Notes under the pieces: model-generated
What the model saw: only the letters and a program-made list of their open reading frames with translations
Told to the model about the DNA's origin: nothing
Databases searched by the model: none
Position numbers and translations under genes: made by a program
In this document: piece after piece, positions 36,752 to 46,011 of the stretch
Layout of the letters: every line of letters begins with the position of its first letter
Position numbering within the stretch: the first letter of the stretch is position 1
NCBI RefSeq assembly: GCF_017948265.1
Contig: NZ_CP072852.1
Location: 3,782,001-3,846,000, forward strand
Direction: 5' to 3'
From: Rhodoferax sp. PAMC 29310
GTDB taxonomy: Bacteria > Pseudomonadota > Gammaproteobacteria > Burkholderiales > Burkholderiaceae_C
DNA length: 64,000 nt

Positions 36752-37759
36752 TCAATACCACCAGCGCGACAAGCTGTGAGAAGTTGAATAGATGTCAAGT
36801 CCCGCCTGTTCATAAACTCGCTTGACAAACAAATCAGGTTTTCCTGCGCGCCATTTCTGCAAAGCTTGAATAGGTGTTTGGTGCTTCAAAGCCCGCTGCG
36901 GGATATGGTGGTTGTAGGTCTTTAAATAGAGCGTCAGAGTCGTCTCCAGCTCAACCGCTGATGCGAAACGTGTTTGCTTAACCAAGTCGCTGATGCGCCC
37001 ATTGAAGCGCTCCACCATGCCATTGGTTTGCGGATGGCGTGGGGGCGACAGGCGATGCACGATACCCATCTCGGCACAGCTGATGTCGAACGTATGCTTG
37101 CCCGTGGCTTGTTTGCTCTTGGCTGTAAAACGGTCGGTAAATTGACTTCCGTTGTCAGTCAGAATCTTTTGAATTCTCATGGGCGAGACTTTTCTCAACC
37201 GGCACAAAAAATCGGTACTGCTGACGTCAGTCTGGTCGTTGTAAATGTGGAAATAGACCCACCGTGTCGCTCGATCAATGGCCACAAAGAGGTAGCGCCT
37301 CTTCGTCTCATCAGGCATCTGCGGCAGGTACTTGATGTCAATGTGTATGAATCCAGGCTCGTAGTCCTTGAAGGTTTTCAGTGGCGCAGGCTCCCCCTCA
37401 ACTTGTGGCAGCAGGCCTTTCAGATCGGAGACGCCATGGCGGCGCAAACAACGGTCCAAGCCTGAGCGTGAAACAGCGGCATTGATGAACTCGCGGGTGA
37501 TCGCCAGCAGGTCGTCCAGGGGCAGTAGAACTGTGCGCCGAAGCTCGACAACAAGTTGCTCCTGCGCTGGACTGAGCGTCGTCTTCAGCGTACGCGGGCG
37601 GTGGGAGCGATCCTCTGAATCTTCGCGCTCTTTCCACTTGCGAGCGGTGGCGGGCGTGATGTTGTATCGGTCGGCCAGCGCACTGGCACCAGCGGGCGAG
37701 GTCCTTATCTCAGCGCGTGTGCGAGGGGTGGTTCGGGCGCAGGGATGGACTTGACTCAT
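36752..37759 (-). CDS. IS481-family transposase
   Basis: A 335-residue transposase starting MSQVHPCARTTPRTRAE. The N-terminal helix-turn-helix is in ALADRYNITPATARKWKERE. The rve/DDE core (about 130-300) has FIHIDIKYLPQM, ILTDNGSQFTDRF and HPQTNGMVERFNGRISD, giving the D, D and E residues. It appears full length. A candidate end, TGTCGCGTCCCGTGTG read on the minus strand, lies at 37848-37863 beside the orphan gene. I did not find a matching inverted repeat on the other side, so element limits are uncertain. Confidence 0.92.
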   Translation of the reverse strand: MSQVHPCARTTPRTRAEIRTSPAGASALADRYNITPATARKWKEREDSEDRSHRPRTLKTTLSPAQEQLVVELRRTVLLPLDDLLAITREFINAAVSRSGLDRCLRRHGVSDLKGLLPQVEGEPAPLKTFKDYEPGFIHIDIKYLPQMPDETKRRYLFVAIDRATRWVYFHIYNDQTDVSSTDFLCRLRKVSPMRIQKILTDNGSQFTDRFTAKSKQATGKHTFDISCAEMGIVHRLSPPRHPQTNGMVERFNGRISDLVKQTRFASAVELETTLTLYLKTYNHHIPQRALKHQTPIQALQKWRAGKPDLFVKRVYEQAGLDIYSTSHSLSRWWY

Positions 37760-37864
37760 GACGTCTTCTCTCCTTGTAAGGACGCAATCACGCCCCGCAT
37801 CAACTGGCGAGCTTTGAATAAGGGCCAGCTGCGGACGGGAACATGATCACACGGGACGCGACAG

Positions 37865-38548
37865 TTAGTTGGCTATTGTGAAAAAGGGCATTGCGGAGGT
37901 GGGTGTAGGTTGCCACCGCCGGGGGAGATCGTCTGGCTTTTCAATCTGAACATCAAAACCATATCGGGTAAGTAGTTCGCAGATCGGTTTAGATGAGTTT
38001 CTACTGATATGGTCTTCGATTACGGACCGTGCATAGGACTCCAAGCCAGAATAGAGAAGAAAGTACGTTATCTCTATAAACGGCTTTCGTTGACGAAAGG
38101 GTTCGACGGACTTAAAGAACAATATATTGAACTTGGTTTGTTCGCAGAATTCCTTGTTTTGAAGTCGATCGAGGGTCTTGGATATGAACAGACTTCGGGA
38201 CGTGTGAAAGAACGTATCTTCCTGAATGGTGGCTCCTCCACCATTGTTTCTTCGATGGGTCTGAATACTCGGTGGAAACTGAGTAAATAGATCCTTTCCT
38301 TCGGCTTCCAATGGCGAGGAAATCACGACATCAAGATGCTCGACAAAGGATAGGGTCGCTTCGAGTTGGAAGATGAGATCGGAAGAAATCAATGCTCCCG
38401 TCAATATCGCTGTGAGTTGGTAGGTGTCGAGGTCTCTCGCCCATTCTTTTGCCAGTGAGTAATCGCAAGTGCGCGGCTCAATCCTCATGCCGGGTAGGTC
38501 GATTGGACGCGTGGTCTGGTACCCATAGATACCGCAAACAACAGTCAT
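37865..38548 (-). CDS. Orphan AT-rich protein, function unknown
   Basis: A 227-residue protein starting MTVVCGIYGYQTTRP. It has no signal peptide, a few cysteines and a mixed alpha/beta look, with hydrophobic stretch ITYFLLYSGLESYARSVIED. Base composition is clearly more AT-rich than the neighbours, which suggests acquisition from another source. Its stop lies 2 bp from the candidate end of the IS481 element, so the C-terminus may have been trimmed or the stop donated at insertion. I do not recognise a family. The flanking IS and repeats mark this as an accessory segment. Confidence 0.7.
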   Translation of the reverse strand: MTVVCGIYGYQTTRPIDLPGMRIEPRTCDYSLAKEWARDLDTYQLTAILTGALISSDLIFQLEATLSFVEHLDVVISSPLEAEGKDLFTQFPPSIQTHRRNNGGGATIQEDTFFHTSRSLFISKTLDRLQNKEFCEQTKFNILFFKSVEPFRQRKPFIEITYFLLYSGLESYARSVIEDHISRNSSKPICELLTRYGFDVQIEKPDDLPRRWQPTPTSAMPFFTIAN

Positions 38549-38804
38549 TACAGATTTTCCCGTAAATCAGTGAAGAAAAGCCCACTGTGATGCCTAACCA
38601 ACCAGTTTGGATGGGGATTGGTTGAAAGTTAGATGATCGGCGTTATTTTGTATTTTTATACCGCGTATAGGTCTGAGTAGCCCGCCAAATGGGTTTTTAT
38701 TGACTCCGGGCTTCGGATAAGTGGATTCTGAAAATTACGTGAAGTTCTTAATGTGGATATTCTGCAAATCGAGAATTACTCCTTGCTTAGCCTGAGTAGG
38801 TAGT

Positions 38805-38938
38805 TATTGAATGTGTAGCGATTCTTGCGCTGCAACCCCCACTCTCACCCCCAACCCCTCTCCCGCCCCGCCGGACGGGAAAGGGGAGCCAACAGCCACA
38901 TTTGGCTGCGTGATTGAAGATTCGCGGTGCCTTATCGA
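38805..38938. repeat. Dispersed 133-bp intergenic repeat, copy B
   Basis: Starts TATTGAATGTGTAGC and ends CCTTATCGA, collinear with 31511-31643. The two copies are direct repeats about 7.3 kb apart and differ by scattered substitutions, most in the last third. They bracket the osmoprotectant operon, pirin, the IS481 element and the orphan gene. Confidence 0.85.
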
Positions 38939-39098
38939 GTCTGGGTTGGGCGCTTGGTTGGGTTCGTCACATGGTGTGACGGCAGTTGCCACCGTTGCGG
39001 CAACGGCAAGCCAGCATCCGGTTTCCGGTCACTTTGAAAGTTAACCTTCCCTTTTGAACTCAGCCACGCAAATAGCGTTTGCCAAATACGGCTGTTGA

Positions 39099-39145
39099 GC
39101 TCCCCTTTCCGCCCCGGCGGGGGTGGAGAGGGGTTGGGGGAGAGG
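39099..39145. repeat. Inverted copy of the C/T-rich repeat core
   Basis: Its reverse complement (starting CTCTCCCCCAACCCCTCTCC) matches 38842-38889 and 31550-31595. With 38842-38889 it forms an inverted pair with a ~210-bp spacer, able to form a long imperfect stem. A G-rich run of nine or so Gs follows. Motifs of this look are widespread in bacterial intergenic DNA. Confidence 0.75.
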
Positions 39146-39237
39146 GGGGGGAGAACGAGGCCGTGGCCCGCCAATGGCTTCACCGAAAAGGCGTCAAAGG
39201 CATTTTTAGCCCCCTGGTCTAATCAGAGAAAGCGGGA

Positions 39238-39262
39238 GCAGCTATTTAATCAATAGCAAGAA
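39238..39262. repeat. Short GCTATT...AATAGC palindromic repeat
   Basis: GCAGCTATTTAATCAATAGC is a near-perfect inverted repeat (GCTATT with AATAGC) followed by AAGAAGC. It resembles the short repeats at 35631, 41741 and 43881 and the first part of the 133-bp repeats. Confidence 0.55.
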
Positions 39263-39338
39263 GCGTCCAGAGTCAAGACCAAACCCCAAACCCCAAACAC
39301 TAAAGACCACATTTCCAAACCCGGCCAGGCTCAAGTGC

Positions 39339-41525
39339 TCAGATGGCCAGCGGGTCCACATCCACTGCCCAGCGAATCAAGCCCCGAGATTCTGGTAGCG
39401 CCCGGCTGGCGTGCAGCACTGCTTGCCAGTCGGTCAGAAAGCGTTGCAGGGCGGCGCGGTTGGGGCTTTCGATCAGCATTTGGGCGCGCTCGATATTGGC
39501 CACGCGCTGAATCACCATGGGCACGGCGGGGTAGATGGCGATGTGCGGCAGCAGTTGTTCGGCGTGCTCCAGCCCGGCAGCGCCCGCGCTGGCGGCCAGC
39601 AGAAAGGCCTGGGCCGCTTCCTGGGTGCGCGCTTCGGCCCGCACCAGCGCCTGAAAACTGAAGGGGGGCATGGCCGCCTGCTCGCGCTCTTCCAGCTGCT
39701 GTTGCGCAAACGCGGGGTAGTCATGGCGCTTCAGCGCCTCAAACAGCGGGTGTTGGGGGTGAAAGGTTTGCACCCACATCTCGCTGGCGGAGGTGATGCC
39801 CGCGTCGCGCCCGGCGCGGCCGGCGGCTTGCATCAAGAGGCTGAACAGGCGCTCGGGCGCGCGAAAGTCGCTGGAAAACAGGGCGCTGTCGGCGTTGACG
39901 GCGGCCACCAGGGTGATGCGGCGAAAGTCGTGGCCTTTGGCAATCATCTGTGTGCCGATCAGCACATCCACATCGCCGGCGTGCACGCGGGCGAGCTGGG
40001 ATTCGAGCTCCCCTTTGAGTTTGGTGCTGTCGGCGTCAATGCGCACAATGCGCACCGGTTGGCCCTCCGGGCAATCTTCGGTGACCGAGTTGGCCCGGCG
40101 CACATGGGACAGCAGCTCGGCCAGGTGTTCTTCCAGCTGTTCGGTACCACGGCCCATGGGGGCGATGTCGGGGTTGCCGCAGGCGGGGCAGGCGCGGGGC
40201 ACGCGCTCGGTGTAGCCGCAGTGGTGGCAGCGCAGCGTGCGGTCAATCTTGTGGAACACGCGAAACGCGCTGCAGTGCTGGCACTCGCTCTTCCAGTCGC
40301 AGTCGGCGCAGTGCAGCACCGGGGCGTAGCCGCGCCGGTTCAGAAACACCATGCACTGCTCGCCTTTTTCAATGCGCTGGGCAATGGCTTTGAGCAGCGG
40401 CACAGAAAAAACGCACTTCTTGGGCTGGTGGTTCATGTCCACCCGTCGCACCAAGGGCAGGCCGCCGCCGGGGGTGGCCACGCCGTCGGTGGTGAGGCGC
40501 GGTGTGACGGCGGCGCCCACGCGGCTGGGCATGTGCAGGCGCACATAGCGCCCGCCTTCCTCGGCCGGGCGGCTGTGGTGCCAGCTCTCCAGCGACGGGG
40601 TGGCCGAGCCGAGCATGACCTTGGCGCCTTCCAGGCGGCCGCGGTACACGGCCAGGTCGCGCGCGGAGTAGCGCGCGCCTTCTTGCTGCTTGTAGCTGGG
40701 GTCGTGCTCTTCATCGACCACGATGAGTTTGAGCCCGGGCATGGACGCGAACACGGCCATGCGCGTGCCCAGCACAATGCGCGCCGCGCCGCTGTGGGCG
40801 GCCAGCCAGCTTTTGAGGCGCTGGGCCGGCGTCATGCCGCTGTGCATGGCGACCACGGCGTGTTCACCGTAAATGGGCGCAAAGCGTTCGGTGAAGCGGG
40901 CTTCCAGCTGCGGGGTGAGGTTGATCTCGGGCACCATGACCAGCGCCTGGGCGTCGGGGTCGCGGGCCAGCAACTGTTGCACGGTGTGCAAATAAACCTC
41001 GGTCTTGCCGCTGCCGGTAGTGCCAAACAGCAAAAAAGGCCCGGGTTCAGTGTCAATTCGGGCGATAGCCGCCGTCTGCTCTGCGGTGAGCGCTATGGAA
41101 TTGAGAGTGGTATCGATGCCCTCGGCATCCGGCCCAACGCCGGCGGTTTTGGCGTGGCGCTTCAGGCGGCGGCCCAGTTGCAGGGTGTTCAGGTCGCGCA
41201 GTTGCGGGGGCAGGGCGGCCAGCGCCACTTCGCCAGTGGCGCGCTGGTAGTAGCTGGCGGCAAAGGTGACGAGCTGGCGCCAATTCGCGCCCAAGGGGTC
41301 AATGCCGTCCAGCGTGCCGGCAATCGCGCGCAGTTTGGCGGGGTCGGTGGGCAGCACGGTGTCAGGCGCCGGGTGGTCCCAGACCACGCCCATCAACTCC
41401 CGTTTGCCCAAAGGCACACGTACCAATGTCCCTGGCGTGAGTGGATGCTCACTCAGGTAGGTGAGAGGTCCGGCGACCAGGCTGTGGACCGGCGTGTGCA
41501 CCAAAACGGGGGTGGGATAGCTCAT
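39339..41525 (-). CDS. priA: Primosomal replication protein N' (PriA helicase)
   Basis: A 728-residue protein starting MSYPTPVLVHTPVHSL. The N-terminal fork-binding domain (about 1-115) is followed by the helicase core with Walker A LFGTTGSGKTEVYL and VVDEEHDPSYKQ (DEEH box). Next come eight zinc-binding cysteines, beginning CADCDWKSECQHC and continuing CHHCGYTERVPRACPACG. PriA restarts stalled replication forks by loading DnaB. ATG 41525 is the natural start for the MSYPTPVLVHTP opening. Nothing is unusual apart from a short Ser/Ile segment near residue 145, where a palindrome-like sequence is coded. Confidence 0.95.
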   Translation of the reverse strand: MSYPTPVLVHTPVHSLVAGPLTYLSEHPLTPGTLVRVPLGKRELMGVVWDHPAPDTVLPTDPAKLRAIAGTLDGIDPLGANWRQLVTFAASYYQRATGEVALAALPPQLRDLNTLQLGRRLKRHAKTAGVGPDAEGIDTTLNSIALTAEQTAAIARIDTEPGPFLLFGTTGSGKTEVYLHTVQQLLARDPDAQALVMVPEINLTPQLEARFTERFAPIYGEHAVVAMHSGMTPAQRLKSWLAAHSGAARIVLGTRMAVFASMPGLKLIVVDEEHDPSYKQQEGARYSARDLAVYRGRLEGAKVMLGSATPSLESWHHSRPAEEGGRYVRLHMPSRVGAAVTPRLTTDGVATPGGGLPLVRRVDMNHQPKKCVFSVPLLKAIAQRIEKGEQCMVFLNRRGYAPVLHCADCDWKSECQHCSAFRVFHKIDRTLRCHHCGYTERVPRACPACGNPDIAPMGRGTEQLEEHLAELLSHVRRANSVTEDCPEGQPVRIVRIDADSTKLKGELESQLARVHAGDVDVLIGTQMIAKGHDFRRITLVAAVNADSALFSSDFRAPERLFSLLMQAAGRAGRDAGITSASEMWVQTFHPQHPLFEALKRHDYPAFAQQQLEEREQAAMPPFSFQALVRAEARTQEAAQAFLLAASAGAAGLEHAEQLLPHIAIYPAVPMVIQRVANIERAQMLIESPNRAALQRFLTDWQAVLHASRALPESRGLIRWAVDVDPLAI

Positions 41526-41897
41526 GCCAAGGCGGGGTTTGGGGCGCTTAGTTGATGTGAACTTGCGGAAACGGCGCTAAGTGCTTGATTCATATGTCAT
41601 TGGAAAGTCATCCAAGATTTCTGTGGATAACTTTGTTGATATCTACTTTGTTGGGCCGTCAAACCCTTAAAAATCAAGGCTTTCTTTACATTGCCTATAT
41701 ATTTGGCAATTTTGTAAATCCTATATGAATCAATGGCTTACGTTCGCTATGGCTTTCATAGCGGGGGCTGGAGTCATCTGGTGGTCTTGTGCAGTGCAGC
41801 GGGGATTTTGTGCATAAGTCCGCGCTGTTTTGTATCAATCGGCCTGAAAACATGTTAGCGAGCGGGCCGCGCCATGTTTGTCAGGCCGGAGCGGGAC
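41526..41897. other. priA-hemE spacer with a small palindrome
   Basis: 372 bp, AT-rich between 41570 and 41740. It should contain the priA promoter on the minus strand. At 41741-41764 GCTATG and CATAGC form a perfect 6-bp stem with a 5-nt loop, another member of the short-palindrome set. No coding potential is apparent and no clear terminator for hemE was found. Confidence 0.4.
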
Positions 41898-43007
41898 TCA
41901 GGCCCGCATTTTGCGGGAGTGCTCGTGCACGGCCTTCACCAGAGTGGTGACATGGTCAGCCGGTGTGTATTGGCTGATGCCATGGCCGAGGTTGAAAATA
42001 TGCGTTGGGCCCGTGCCTTCGCCTTGGAAGGGCTGGCCAAAGCTGTTGAGCACTTTGACCACTTCAGCTTCAATCTGCCCGGGGTCGGCAAACAGCACAT
42101 TGGGGTCCAGATTGCCTTGCAAGGCTTTTTTGTCACCCACCAGGGCGCGGGCCTTGGCAAGGTTGACGGTCCAGTCCACGCCGAGCACATCGCAGCCCAG
42201 CTCGCCCATTTCCTGCAGCCACAGGCCGCCACCTTTGGTGAACACCAGGCTGGGAATTCGCACGCCGTTGTGCTCGCGCTTGAGCTGGGCCAGCACGCGC
42301 ACGGTATAGGCCAGGCTGAATTCCTGGAACGCGCCGTCGGCCAGCACACCGCCCCAGCTGTCAAAAATCATGACCGCCTGGGCGCCGGCTTCAATCTGGG
42401 CGTTGAGGTACTGGGCCACCGAGTCTGCGTTGATTTGCAGCATCTTGTGCATCAGGTCCGGGCGCTTGTACAGCATGGTCTTGACGTGGCGGTAGTCGTC
42501 AGAGCCCGCGCCTTCCACCATGTAGCAGGCCAGCGTCCAGGGGCTGCCTGAGAAGCCGATCAGCGGCACGCGCCCGTTCAGCGCTTTGCGGATGGAGGTG
42601 ACGGCGTCAAACACGTAGCGCAGCTTTTCCATGTCGGGCACGGCCAGTTCGGCCACGGCCGCCTCGGTGCGCACGTTCTTGGCAAACTTGGGACCTTCGC
42701 CCTGGGTGAAGGTCAGGCCCAAGCCCATGGCGTCGGGCACAGTCAGAATGTCGCTGAACAAAATGGCCGCATCCAGCGGGTAGCGGTCCAGTGGCTGCAA
42801 GGTGACTTCGGTGGCGAAGTCGGGGTTGGTGGCCAGGTCCATGAAACTGCCGGCTTTGGCACGGGTGTCGCGGTACTCTTCCAAATAGCGACCGGCCTGG
42901 CGCATCAGCCAAACCGGGGTGTAGTTGGTGGACTGGCGCAGGCAAGCGCGCAGAAAGGTGTCGTTTTGTAGGGGCGCAAAGGCGCTGGTAGTGACTTGAT
43001 CGTTCAT
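41898..43007 (-). CDS. hemE: Uroporphyrinogen decarboxylase
   Basis: A 369-residue protein starting [16 protein letters not shown], of normal length. The signature [11 protein letters not shown] (near residue 39) carries the Arg residues that grip substrate carboxylates; [13 protein letters not shown] with the catalytic Asp and [13 protein letters not shown] follow. It removes four carboxyl groups from uroporphyrinogen III to give coproporphyrinogen III in haem synthesis. Its ATG overlaps the stop of the CoA-binding protein gene (ATGA), so translation is probably coupled. Haem supply is relevant to KatG encoded elsewhere in the window. Confidence 0.96.
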   Translation of the reverse strand: MNDQVTTSAFAPLQNDTFLRACLRQSTNYTPVWLMRQAGRYLEEYRDTRAKAGSFMDLATNPDFATEVTLQPLDRYPLDAAILFSDILTVPDAMGLGLTFTQGEGPKFAKNVRTEAAVAELAVPDMEKLRYVFDAVTSIRKALNGRVPLIGFSGSPWTLACYMVEGAGSDDYRHVKTMLYKRPDLMHKMLQINADSVAQYLNAQIEAGAQAVMIFDSWGGVLADGAFQEFSLAYTVRVLAQLKREHNGVRIPSLVFTKGGGLWLQEMGELGCDVLGVDWTVNLAKARALVGDKKALQGNLDPNVLFADPGQIEAEVVKVLNSFGQPFQGEGTGPTHIFNLGHGISQYTPADHVTTLVKAVHEHSRKMRA

Positions 43008-43444
43008 GGGGCGATTGTCGCGCAAGCGCTTGGGGTGGTGCCAAGGCGGGCCTGTTCAACCTTAAGGCACTTGTCCTGGATCAATTTCAGACCGGCGGTT
43101 TGTGCCTCTTTTGCGGCCTGGTCGTGTTCAATGCCTAGCTGCAACCAGATGGCTTTGGCGCCAATGGCAATGGCTTCTGTCACCACCGGGGGCACGTCTT
43201 CGCTGTTGCGAAAGACGTTGACCAGGTCAATGGGGCCATGGCGGGCGGCATCGGTCAAGCTTGGGTAGGCGGGCTCCCCAAGGATTTCAGTCGCGTTGGG
43301 GTTGATGGGGATGATGCGCCAGCCCTTGCTTTGCATGTAGCGGGCCATATCAAAGCTGGCACGGTGCGGTTTGGGGCTCAGGCCGACCACAGCAATGGTG
43401 CGGCAGGTGCTCAAAATGTCGCGCATGGTGTCAAGTTCGTTCAT
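43004..43444 (-). CDS. CoA-binding domain protein (YccU-like)
   Basis: A 146-residue single-domain Rossmann protein starting [16 protein letters not shown]. It has the CoA_binding_2 hallmarks [40 protein letters not shown] and [20 protein letters not shown]. Relatives bind CoA; a physiological role is not established. It overlaps the hemE start by 4 bp and begins 21 bp after the DsbD-like stop, consistent with a DsbD-YccU-hemE transcription unit. Confidence 0.9.
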   Translation of the reverse strand: MNELDTMRDILSTCRTIAVVGLSPKPHRASFDMARYMQSKGWRIIPINPNATEILGEPAYPSLTDAARHGPIDLVNVFRNSEDVPPVVTEAIAIGAKAIWLQLGIEHDQAAKEAQTAGLKLIQDKCLKVEQARLGTTPSACATIAP

Positions 43445-43465
43445 GAGGCTCCAGTCAGAGGGGGA

Positions 43466-45622
43466 TCAAAGCGTGGCCAAGGCCGCACGAACCTCGTTCA
43501 CAGACAAAATTTCGGACAGCACCACCGGGGGATTCGTTGCGCTGTACAGCACGTACACCGGCACGCCGTTGCGGCCCAGTTGGCCCAATGCGGCGGTGAT
43601 GGCCGGGTCACGGCGTGTCCAGTCGGCGCGCAGCAGGGTCACCCCTTTGGTGTCCAGATCAGCCATGACGGAGGCATCCGCCAGAGTGGTGCGCTTGTTG
43701 TACTGGCAGGTCACGCACCAGGCGGCGGTGAAATCCACAAACACGGGCGAGCCGGTGGCCAGCACCTGTTCCACCTTGCCGGGCGCCCAGGTCTGCCAGC
43801 GTTCACCGGTTGGCGCGACAGTGCCGGGGTTGGAGATTTGAGTGATGTTAGAGCCAATGGCCCCCGTCAGTAGTGCTGAGATAGCTATTGAAATAGGAGC
43901 AATTATCAGCCGTGTGCGACCCGCCAGGGTGAACGACCAGATGACCAGCGCCAGCGCCACCAGCAACGCCAACATGGCGCCGGCCCCGTTGATACCGCTT
44001 TGCTGGCCCAGCACCCACACCAGCCAGACGACGGTGGCAAACATCGGGAAAGCCATGGCGCGGCGAAAGGTGTCCATCCACGCGCCGGGTCGCGGCAGGG
44101 CGCGGGCCACGGCGGGAATCAGGCTGGCCGCCAGATAAGGCAAGGCCATGCCCACGCCAATGGTGCCAAAGATCAGCAAGGCCTGGCTGGCCGGCAGGCC
44201 CAGCGCCAATCCAAGGGAGGCGCCCATGAACGGTGCAGTGCAGGGCGAGGCAATGGCCACCGCCAACATGCCCGACAGAAACGCGTTCACCGCCGGGTTT
44301 TTCGACTCCAGCGTGGCCAGCCGGCTGGGCAGAAAGCTGCCAAACTCAAACAGACCAGCAAGGTTCAGGCCAATCACCGTGAACAGGGTCGCCATGCCAG
44401 CCACGACCAAGGGGGACTGCAGTTGAAAGCCCCAGCCCAGCTGTTCGCCCGCGCTGCGCAAGCCCAGCAAGAGCGCGCCCAGGGCGACAAACGACAGCAC
44501 CACGCCGGCTGAGTAGGCCAAGCCGCTGATGCGGTGGCCGCGTTGGTCGTCCGCGTGACGGGTGAAGCTCATCACCTTGATGGCCAACACCGGCAACACA
44601 CAGGGCATGAGGTTCAAAATCAGGCCGCCAATCAAGGCGCCCAGCATCGCCGCCCAAAGACTCAAGGGCAGGGTGGACGGGGTTTGCGTCACCAGGGCAT
44701 TGGCCTGCAAGGCCGCTGCCAAGGCCGGTGACACGCCGGTGGCCGCTGCCACTGCCGGCCAGTTGCCTGACACTTCTGCTTCGGTCACAAAACCTTCATG
44801 GGGTGCGGCCTCGGCCGACAGCACCAAGGGCATCACGGTGGGGCTTTGTGTGCGGTGGGCGGACAAGGGCACGCTGGCCGTCCACACATTGCCCTGCCAG
44901 GCTTGGATCCAGGGCGCTGCGGTTTCAATGACCTCCGGGGTTTCAGGGAAGAATCCCAGCGTCTGGCCTTGCAGCTTGGCGGGCAGTCCGTTGACCGACA
45001 CCTTGATTTGCTGGCCGTCCACCGTGACGCTGCTCTGGCCTTGAATCCGGCGGGGCTGGGCCTGCTCGGCGGCTGCAAACACGGCACCGTTGATGGCCGT
45101 TGAGCCGCGCACCGGCACACGAATCAAAAACTCACCGTCCTGGGGAATGCACTCTTTGCGGCACACCAGCCAGGTGGCTTTGAGCTGAATGGACAGGTCG
45201 CTTTGCAACAGCGAAGGCTTGAAGTCGGGGGTGATGGTGAGCTGAACCGGCAGTAGCACCGTGCCCTCAAAGCCGTAGTTGGCCAGGCTGCCGATGCGAA
45301 TTTTCTCGGGCGTGGGCCAGGCGATGTCGCCGGCAATCACGCCGGGTGGCAGTGTCCAGGTCAGCTGCGTGGGCAAGCCGGAGTCGCCCGGGTTCTTCCA
45401 GTAGCTGTGCCATTCGGGCTGGTGCGCCAGCTGCAGGCCCACCCAAACCGTCTTGCCGGGGTCAGCGCCGTCGGGGGCGTGGGCCATCAGCTCGGCACGC
45501 ACCTGTTCGGTGGTGACCACAGATTGAGGCGGTTTTTGGGCGCTGGCCCAGGTGGATAGTGCGAGAGAAGCTATGAGTAGCGTAGCAGTCAGCAGGCGAG
45601 AGGAAAGGTGCTTGAGCGTCAT
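43466..45622 (-). CDS. DsbD/ScsB-like thiol:disulfide interchange protein
   Basis: A 718-residue membrane protein starting MTLKHLSSRLLTATLL, with a signal peptide ending WASAQ. A periplasmic N-terminal domain (about 25-300) contains a Cys pair region (WLVCRKECIPQDGE). The membrane domain has eight or so helices, including MPCVLPVLAIKVMSF and SPCTAPFMGASLGLAL, each with the Cys used in electron transfer. The C-terminal thioredoxin-like domain holds FTAAWCVTCQYNKRTTL (CVTC). It carries electrons from the cytoplasm to periplasmic thiol proteins. A short palindromic repeat (43881-43909) lies in frame, coding IIAPISIAISALL in the last membrane-proximal segment. Confidence 0.9.
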   Translation of the reverse strand: MTLKHLSSRLLTATLLIASLALSTWASAQKPPQSVVTTEQVRAELMAHAPDGADPGKTVWVGLQLAHQPEWHSYWKNPGDSGLPTQLTWTLPPGVIAGDIAWPTPEKIRIGSLANYGFEGTVLLPVQLTITPDFKPSLLQSDLSIQLKATWLVCRKECIPQDGEFLIRVPVRGSTAINGAVFAAAEQAQPRRIQGQSSVTVDGQQIKVSVNGLPAKLQGQTLGFFPETPEVIETAAPWIQAWQGNVWTASVPLSAHRTQSPTVMPLVLSAEAAPHEGFVTEAEVSGNWPAVAAATGVSPALAAALQANALVTQTPSTLPLSLWAAMLGALIGGLILNLMPCVLPVLAIKVMSFTRHADDQRGHRISGLAYSAGVVLSFVALGALLLGLRSAGEQLGWGFQLQSPLVVAGMATLFTVIGLNLAGLFEFGSFLPSRLATLESKNPAVNAFLSGMLAVAIASPCTAPFMGASLGLALGLPASQALLIFGTIGVGMALPYLAASLIPAVARALPRPGAWMDTFRRAMAFPMFATVVWLVWVLGQQSGINGAGAMLALLVALALVIWSFTLAGRTRLIIAPISIAISALLTGAIGSNITQISNPGTVAPTGERWQTWAPGKVEQVLATGSPVFVDFTAAWCVTCQYNKRTTLADASVMADLDTKGVTLLRADWTRRDPAITAALGQLGRNGVPVYVLYSATNPPVVLSEILSVNEVRAALATL
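43881..43909. repeat. Short palindromic repeat inside the DsbD-like coding sequence
   Basis: ATAGCTATTGAAATAGGAGC followed by AATTATCAG belongs to the same family as the intergenic repeats at 31505, 35631 and 39238. It is translated as part of a hydrophobic segment of the DsbD-like protein without breaking the frame. Confidence 0.5.
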
Positions 45623-45675
45623 TGCAGTGTCAGAGAGACGGCGAAGTGGGAAGTTCCAAAGCCGGCGTTACTTAG

Positions 45676-46011
45676 TTAGTCGGCGGCGGGCGGTGTTTCT
45701 TGCAAAAACACCTCGGGCAGTTTTTGTGGGGCGGTGATGCGCAGTTGTTTGTTGACATTTTCGCGCCCAAACACCACCTCAATGGCCGACACCGGCACGC
45801 CAAACAGCGGCGCCAGAAAACGCACCATGTGGTCGGTGGCCTTACCCGATTGGGGCGTGGCCGTGACGCTGACCTTGAGCTGCGTGCCCTTGGGTTTGCC
45901 AATGGCGTCCTTGGCCGCACTGGGCTTGCCCAGAATATTGACCACCAGCACCTCGCCCTCCCAGACAAAAAACGACTCACCCGTGGCGTTGCGAATCGCG
46001 CCGCGAGTCAT
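45676..46011 (-). CDS. DUF167 (YggU-like) protein, copy 1
   Basis: A 111-residue protein starting MTRGAIRNATGESFFVW. DUF167 features are visible: LVVNILGKPSAAKDAIGKPKG, KVSVTATPQSGKATDHMVRF and FGVPVSAIEVVFGRENVNKQLRI. It ends in a 14-residue tail VFLQETPPAAD. The function of the family is unknown. It follows the DsbD-like gene in reverse order, 53 bp upstream of its start. A nearly identical copy occurs at 47895-48185. Confidence 0.9.
   Translation of the reverse strand: MTRGAIRNATGESFFVWEGEVLVVNILGKPSAAKDAIGKPKGTQLKVSVTATPQSGKATDHMVRFLAPLFGVPVSAIEVVFGRENVNKQLRITAPQKLPEVFLQETPPAAD

Larger units (their letters stand above)
38549..39338. other. Repeat-rich intergenic region
   Basis: Nearly 800 bp without a credible gene. 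38550-38800 is AT-rich and featureless. 38805-38938 is copy B of the 133-bp repeat, 39099-39145 an inverted copy of its C/T-rich core, and 39238-39262 a short palindromic repeat. Small open frames here do not show coding character. It may be the joint of a former mobile or genomic island. Confidence 0.6.

Noticed and set aside
38805..39262. Repeats considered as a CRISPR array
   Set aside because: Units are few, inverted and irregularly spaced, with no cas genes in the window.
39411..41555. A 714-codon plus-strand open frame opposite priA
   Set aside because: It mirrors the GC-rich codons of priA, has His/Gln/Gly-biased composition without domains, and priA on the other strand is unmistakable.
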